NCBI GenBank assembly: GCA_044356865.1 | Contig: JBIKVN010000107.1 | Span: 1 to 10,202 of the forward strand | Direction of reading: 5' to 3' | Length of the DNA: 10,202 nucleotides | From: JBEIUL01 sp044356865 | Lineage (GTDB): Bacteria; Planctomycetota; Phycisphaerae; Phycisphaerales; SM1A02 | Part shown: positions 6,765 through 10,202 of the stretch, piece by piece | Layout: the number at the start of each line of letters is the position of its first letter | Numbering within the stretch: the first letter of the stretch is position 1 | The notes under the pieces: model-generated | Databases searched by the model: none | What the model was told of the DNA's origin: nothing | Seen by the model: only the letters and a program-made list of their open reading frames with translations | Translations under genes and position numbers: made by a program

Positions 6765-6849
6765 CGCGCGGGTGGACGGGCTCTTCGAACAGGCTGCAGC
6801 CGACACCCGAGATCGGAGGTCGGCCGGAACGCCGGTGGCGACCGCGGGC

Positions 6850-9150
6850 ATGGTGCTCGTGGCGGTCGAGCGGGGGTTTGACCATGCGCCGGACGGGCTG
6901 ACCTACCTCGTGCCGCTTCCGCTGGCCGACCTGCGGGCGGGCGAGCATGTCACCGTGCCGCTCGGGCGAGGGAACCGCCCCACGCCGGGGCTGGTGGTTC
7001 GGCGGTTGACCACGGAGGAGTGCGCGGCGGCCGCGGCGGCGACGCCGATCCTCAAGGCGGTGGCCACCCGCGACCCCCGGCAACGACCATTGCCCGAGGA
7101 ACTGCTGGAGCTCGGCCGCTGGATCTCTTCCTATTACTGCTGCCCGATCGGGATGACGCTGGCCGGAATCGTGCCCTCGGCGGTGCGGAAGAACGTCGGA
7201 AGCCGGGTGCGAACCTTTGTCGAGGCGGTGGCCGAGCCACCCCCGACACCCCGTCCGCCGACGAAGCTTCAAGCATCTGTCTTGAAAGCACTTGCGGAAC
7301 ACGATGGCGAGGCGATCGAACTTCACCAGTTGCTCGAGCGAGCCGGACTTGCGACGCCCGCGGCCGTTCGCTCGCTGGAGAAGTCGGGGCGGATCCGCCT
7401 CCGGCACGTTCCCGTCGAAGTGGCGGCACTGACCGGCGACGGCGGGGTCGCGGCGAGTCCCCCGCCACCCGAACTGACCGCCAGCCAGAAGGCGGCGGTC
7501 GAATCGATCGGGGCGGTCCTCGCGGCCGGGTTCAGCCAGCATCTCCTCTTTGGCGTCACCGGCTCGGGCAAGACCGAGGTCTATCTCAGGCTCGTCGAAC
7601 GAACCGTCGCGGCCGGCAAGACCGCGATCGTGCTGGTGCCCGAGATCGCCCTCACGCCCCAGACCGTCCGCCGGGTGGTCGGCCGGTTTCCCGACCGGAC
7701 CGTCGCCCTGCTGCACTCGGGCCTCTCGGCCGGGCAGCGGAACCACCAGTGGTATCTCGCGGCGACCGGAGAGGCGAAGGTCGTCGTCGGGCCACGAAGC
7801 GCCGTCTTCGCCCCGGTTCCCGACCGGTCGCTCGGGCTGGTCATCGTCGACGAGGAGCACGACGGCTCGTACAAGGCCGACCAGGCCCCCCGTTTCCACG
7901 GCCGCGACGTGGCGATCCGGCGGGCGCAACTCGCGGGGTGCCCGGTCGTGCTCGGCAGCGCCACGCCGTCCCTCGAGACCTGGTGGAACGCGACGCGACG
8001 GGGTTCGGTCCACCTCCATCGGCTTCCCGAACGGGCTCCGGGCCTCAATACCCCGAAGGTCCAGGTGGTCGACCTGTCGCACGAGCGGCGATCGTTCCGC
8101 GACGCCCGCTACCACCTGATCGGGCCGACGCTGCGTGACGCGATGGCCGAGGCGTTCGCCGCCGACGGGCAGGTGATCCTGCTGCTGAACCGGCGGGGGT
8201 ACGCGACCTACCTCTCGTGCCCCGACGACTCGTGCGGTTGGACGCTCGACTGCGACCAGTGCGACACGCGGCTGGTCATGCACCGGATGCGACGTGAGGT
8301 CGGCGGGGCCGAGCGAACCCACGACTTCGTGCGGTGCCACCACTGCGAAGGCGAGCAGCGGCTTCCGAAGATCTGCCCCCAATGCGGGCGGAAAGTCAGC
8401 CTTTTCGGCGAAGGGACGCAACGGGTCGAGGAGGAACTCTGGCGGCTCTTCCCCTTCCTCGGCGAGCCGTCGCGGCTGCTTCGCCTCGACGCCGACGCGG
8501 TCGGCTCGGCGGTCGAGCTGAACGAGTCGCTCGCGACCTTCGGACGGGGCGAGGCGAAGGTCCTGCTGGGCACGCAGATGATCGCCAAGGGCCTCGACTT
8601 CCCGAACGTGCGGGTCGTCGGGGTGATCAACGCCGACACCGCCCTGTCGCTGCCCGACTTCCGGGCGGCGGAGCGGACCTTCCAGCTGGTGAGCCAGGTC
8701 GCCGGTCGTTGCGGCCGCGGCAAGGCCGCGGGGCGGGCGATCGTCCAGACCATGCAGCCTGACGCCCCGGCGATTGCCCTCGCCGCGAAGCACGACTTCG
8801 AGGGGTTTGCCGGCCGGGAGCTGGCCGACCGCGAGCGGTTCGGGCTGCCGCCGATCCGGCGGCTGGCGCGGCTGGTGGTGCGGGACGAGAGCGAGTCACG
8901 GTGCGAGGACCTCGCCGCCGGGCTGCGGCGGGCGCTCGACGAGGTGGTCGCCGGCCGAACTTCGGTCGAGCTGCGGGGGCCCGTTCCCTGCGTCATCGCC
9001 CGGATCGCCGGCCGCTACCGGCGGCAGATCGAGGTTCTCGCCCCTTCCGCCGCGGAACTGGTCCGGTTCCTCACCGAGGCCCGAAACCGAGGGGCGGTCC
9101 AATCGGGCGAGCAGGTGGCCGTCGACGTGGATCCGATCAGCCTGGCCTGA
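6850..9150 (+). CDS. priA: Primosomal replication-restart helicase PriA
   Basis: A 3'-to-5' superfamily 2 helicase that recognises stalled or recombined forks and reloads the replisome. With the ATG at 6850 it is 766 residues; E. coli PriA is 732. The N-terminal fork-binding domain begins VAVERGFDHAPDGLTYLVP, the usual distance from the start in this family. Helicase motifs: Walker A GVTGSGKTE (235-243), DEEH (334-337), GSATPS (361-366), LLNRRGYAT (442-450), GTQMIAKGLDFPNV, and QVAGRCGRG (616-624), where Cys replaces the common Ala. Eight cysteines form the zinc-binding region (457, 462, 468, 471, 496, 499, 509, 512), with an unusual CX4C first pair and about ten extra residues in the middle. 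The frame is open upstream, and GTG starts at 6751 (GGAG 9 bases before) or 6772 are possible; they would add 33 or 26 residues. It is divergent from carA and ends in its own terminator. Confidence 0.95.
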   Translation: MVLVAVERGFDHAPDGLTYLVPLPLADLRAGEHVTVPLGRGNRPTPGLVVRRLTTEECAAAAAATPILKAVATRDPRQRPLPEELLELGRWISSYYCCPIGMTLAGIVPSAVRKNVGSRVRTFVEAVAEPPPTPRPPTKLQASVLKALAEHDGEAIELHQLLERAGLATPAAVRSLEKSGRIRLRHVPVEVAALTGDGGVAASPPPPELTASQKAAVESIGAVLAAGFSQHLLFGVTGSGKTEVYLRLVERTVAAGKTAIVLVPEIALTPQTVRRVVGRFPDRTVALLHSGLSAGQRNHQWYLAATGEAKVVVGPRSAVFAPVPDRSLGLVIVDEEHDGSYKADQAPRFHGRDVAIRRAQLAGCPVVLGSATPSLETWWNATRRGSVHLHRLPERAPGLNTPKVQVVDLSHERRSFRDARYHLIGPTLRDAMAEAFAADGQVILLLNRRGYATYLSCPDDSCGWTLDCDQCDTRLVMHRMRREVGGAERTHDFVRCHHCEGEQRLPKICPQCGRKVSLFGEGTQRVEEELWRLFPFLGEPSRLLRLDADAVGSAVELNESLATFGRGEAKVLLGTQMIAKGLDFPNVRVVGVINADTALSLPDFRAAERTFQLVSQVAGRCGRGKAAGRAIVQTMQPDAPAIALAAKHDFEGFAGRELADRERFGLPPIRRLARLVVRDESESRCEDLAAGLRRALDEVVAGRTSVELRGPVPCVIARIAGRYRRQIEVLAPSAAELVRFLTEARNRGAVQSGEQVAVDVDPISLA

Positions 9151-9171
9151 CCGCAAGAGCGGCCAGTTTTT
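9142..9171 (+). terminator. Rho-independent terminator overlapping the priA stop codon
   Basis: CTGGCC (9142-9147) pairs perfectly with GGCCAG (9161-9166), followed immediately by TTTTT (9167-9171). The 13-base loop contains the priA stop codon TGA (9148-9150). An alternative fold uses CCGC/GCGG (9151-9154/9159-9162) stacked on CTGG/CCAG. The stem plus T-run in this position is a standard intrinsic terminator layout. Confidence 0.75.
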
Positions 9172-9184
9172 CGACGGGGAACCG

Positions 9185-9190
9185 TACAAT
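9185..9190 (+). promoter_or_regulatory. Putative -10 box of sucA
   Basis: TACAAT matches TATAAT at 5 of 6 positions and lies 13 bases after the T-run of the priA terminator, 93 bases before the sucA ATG. Transcription from here would give a leader of roughly 85 bases. No clear -35 is seen at 16-18 bases spacing; the T-rich GTTTTTC of the terminator falls a little too close. Confidence 0.45.
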
Positions 9191-9273
9191 GTCCGACCCG
9201 GTCGCCCAAGCGGCGTCCGGCCGCGGATCCGCCGCCAACCCCGCGTCGAGAGCGGCGGACCGGTCCCCAGCAC

Positions 9274-9277
9274 GGAG
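9274..9277 (+). promoter_or_regulatory. Shine-Dalgarno site of sucA
   Basis: GGAG followed by 6 bases and the ATG at 9284. It fixes the start of an open frame that runs off the window, and matches the spacing seen for the secretin. Confidence 0.65.
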
Positions 9278-9283
9278 TCGAGC

Positions 9284-10202
9284 ATGGCGTCGGAACGGTC
9301 CCCCGAAGGTGTCCCCGGTCTTGTCCCCGGTCAGGGAACGCAGCGCGCGAGCCTCGCCGTCAACGGCTGGTCGAGCGACTACGTGGATGGGCTCTATCTG
9401 CAATGGAAGGAGGACCGGAACGCAGTCCCCGTCGAGTGGGCGGAGTTCTTCGCCGGCTTCGACCTCGGGGCGACGCGGGTTCCGGCCAAGGGAGCCGCGG
9501 CCGCGACGCCGGCCGGGACCGCCGTCGAACACTCGCTCCAGCGGAAGGTCGACCGCCTCATCGATACCTACCGCCGCCACGGGCATCTCGCGGCGCACCT
9601 CGACCCGCTCGGGACGGTCCGGCCCTTCCCCGACTGCCTCACCCTCGAGGCGTTCGGCCTCGGCGACGGGAACCTGAACGAGAGTTTCGATGCCGGCGAC
9701 CTGCCGATCGACAGCCCGGCGAAGCTCTCGACCATCCTCGAGACGCTCGAGCGCACCTACTGCGGCCCGATCGGCATCGAGTACATGGCGATCGCCGACG
9801 ACCACCGCCGCCGCTGGCTGCAGAAGCGGATCGAGACCGTCGCGGGACGGCCGCCGATGACCGCCGAGCTTCGCAAGCGGCTCCTCGGCCGGATGTGCGA
9901 CGCCGAGACGCTCGAGCAGTTCCTCGACAAGCGTTTCGTCGGCAAGAAGCGATTCGGCGTCGAGGGCAACGAGACCCTCGTGCCGTTCGTCGACCAGCTC
10001 GTCGAGAACGCCCCGGCGAACGGCATCAAGGAGATCGACATCGGCATGGCCCACCGCGGCCGGCTGAACATCCTCGTGCACATCCTCGGCAAGACGATCG
10101 AGCAGGTCGTCACCGAGTTCGACGAGAGTTGGGCCGAGGACTTCGCCGACGGCGGCGGCGACGTGAAGTACCACTCGGGCCATTCCGCCGACCGGCCGAC
10201 CT
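9284..10202 (+). CDS. sucA: 2-oxoglutarate dehydrogenase E1 component, N-terminal part (cut by window end)
   Basis: Thiamine-diphosphate-dependent E1 subunit of the 2-oxoglutarate dehydrogenase complex, which decarboxylates 2-oxoglutarate and passes the succinyl group to E2 (SucB) in the TCA cycle. Only 306 residues of an enzyme usually around 930 are present, with no stop before the edge. After a variable 25-residue start comes the E1 N-terminal segment SDYVDGLYLQWKED (31-44) and EWAEFFAGF (51-59), which in this family contacts E2. Then follow YRRHGHLAAHLDPLG (96-110), GIEYMAIAD (164-172), RFGVEGNETLVPFVDQL (223-239), GMAHRGRLN (254-262), and GDVKYHSG (292-299), all characteristic of the OdhA/SucA family. 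The ThDP-binding and transketolase-like domains would lie beyond the window. The ATG at 9284 is supported by the GGAG upstream. It probably has its own promoter after the priA terminator; sucB may follow downstream but cannot be seen. Confidence 0.93.
   Translation, partial: MASERSPEGVPGLVPGQGTQRASLAVNGWSSDYVDGLYLQWKEDRNAVPVEWAEFFAGFDLGATRVPAKGAAAATPAGTAVEHSLQRKVDRLIDTYRRHGHLAAHLDPLGTVRPFPDCLTLEAFGLGDGNLNESFDAGDLPIDSPAKLSTILETLERTYCGPIGIEYMAIADDHRRRWLQKRIETVAGRPPMTAELRKRLLGRMCDAETLEQFLDKRFVGKKRFGVEGNETLVPFVDQLVENAPANGIKEIDIGMAHRGRLNILVHILGKTIEQVVTEFDESWAEDFADGGGDVKYHSGHSADRPT

Noticed and set aside
6547..8793. A 748-codon open frame on the minus strand opposite priA
   Set aside because: Shadow of the priA frame; the translated product is Arg/Gly/Pro-rich with no family motif, and it would also overlap the carA 5' end.
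9228..9259. A hairpin (TCCGCCGC/GCGGCGGA, 16-base loop) in the sucA leader as a possible riboswitch or attenuator
   Set aside because: An 8-base GC-rich stem with a large loop is likely by chance at this base composition, and no T-run or known aptamer pattern accompanies it.
9189..9677. An ATG at 9189 opening a plus-strand frame in the priA-sucA gap
   Set aside because: The ATG overlaps the putative -10 box, has no ribosome binding site, runs out of frame through sucA and gives an Arg/Ser-rich product without family features.
9137..10183. A 348-codon open frame on the minus strand opposite sucA
   Set aside because: Antisense shadow of the well-supported sucA frame; the sequence is a low-complexity mix of Val, Asp, Glu and Arg.

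Overview
This is a high-GC, densely coding bacterial chromosome segment. The mix of genes fits a member of the Planctomycetota: a very glycine-rich, TPR-bearing secretin with no secretion operon around it, a STAS/HATPase partner-switching pair with no sigma factor, and a SucA-type 2-oxoglutarate dehydrogenase. That assignment is an inference from gene style; the window has no rRNA or phylogenetic marker compared against a database. No mobile element, integrase, tRNA, rRNA or CRISPR array was seen, and the composition looks even, so this reads as core chromosome rather than an accessory island.

Layout, left to right. Positions 2-238 (+) hold the C-terminal end of a DUF4139 protein, followed after 19 bases by rsmA (258-1115, +), the 16S rRNA dimethyladenosine methyltransferase. 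Converging on rsmA and overlapping its 3' end by 58 bases is a two-gene minus-strand unit: a STAS-domain anti-sigma factor antagonist (1544-1903) and then a HATPase anti-sigma/serine kinase (1058-1516), the order seen in spoIIAA-spoIIAB and rsbV-rsbW. A strong stem-loop terminator (2030-2054) separates this pair from a 1014-residue secretin-family outer-membrane protein (2098-5142, -). Upstream of the secretin is a 328-base non-coding leader/promoter region, and then carA (5471-6691, -), the glutaminase subunit of carbamoyl-phosphate synthetase.

carA is divergent from priA (about 6850-9150, +), the replication-restart helicase. The gap between them has one TACACT box facing each gene. priA ends in a stem-loop with a T-run whose loop contains the stop codon. 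A TACAAT box follows closely and probably starts transcription of sucA (9284 to the window end, +), which is cut off after 306 residues.

Most genes are unrelated housekeeping functions: rRNA modification, pyrimidine/arginine precursor synthesis, replication restart and the TCA cycle. The parts that merit a second look are the orphan secretin with its 42-residue glycine tract and a 9-base G run in its coding sequence, the possible leaderless start of carA, the expanded zinc-binding region in PriA, and the palindromic overlap between rsmA and the anti-sigma gene. I did not find convincing evidence for a wholly new multi-gene system.
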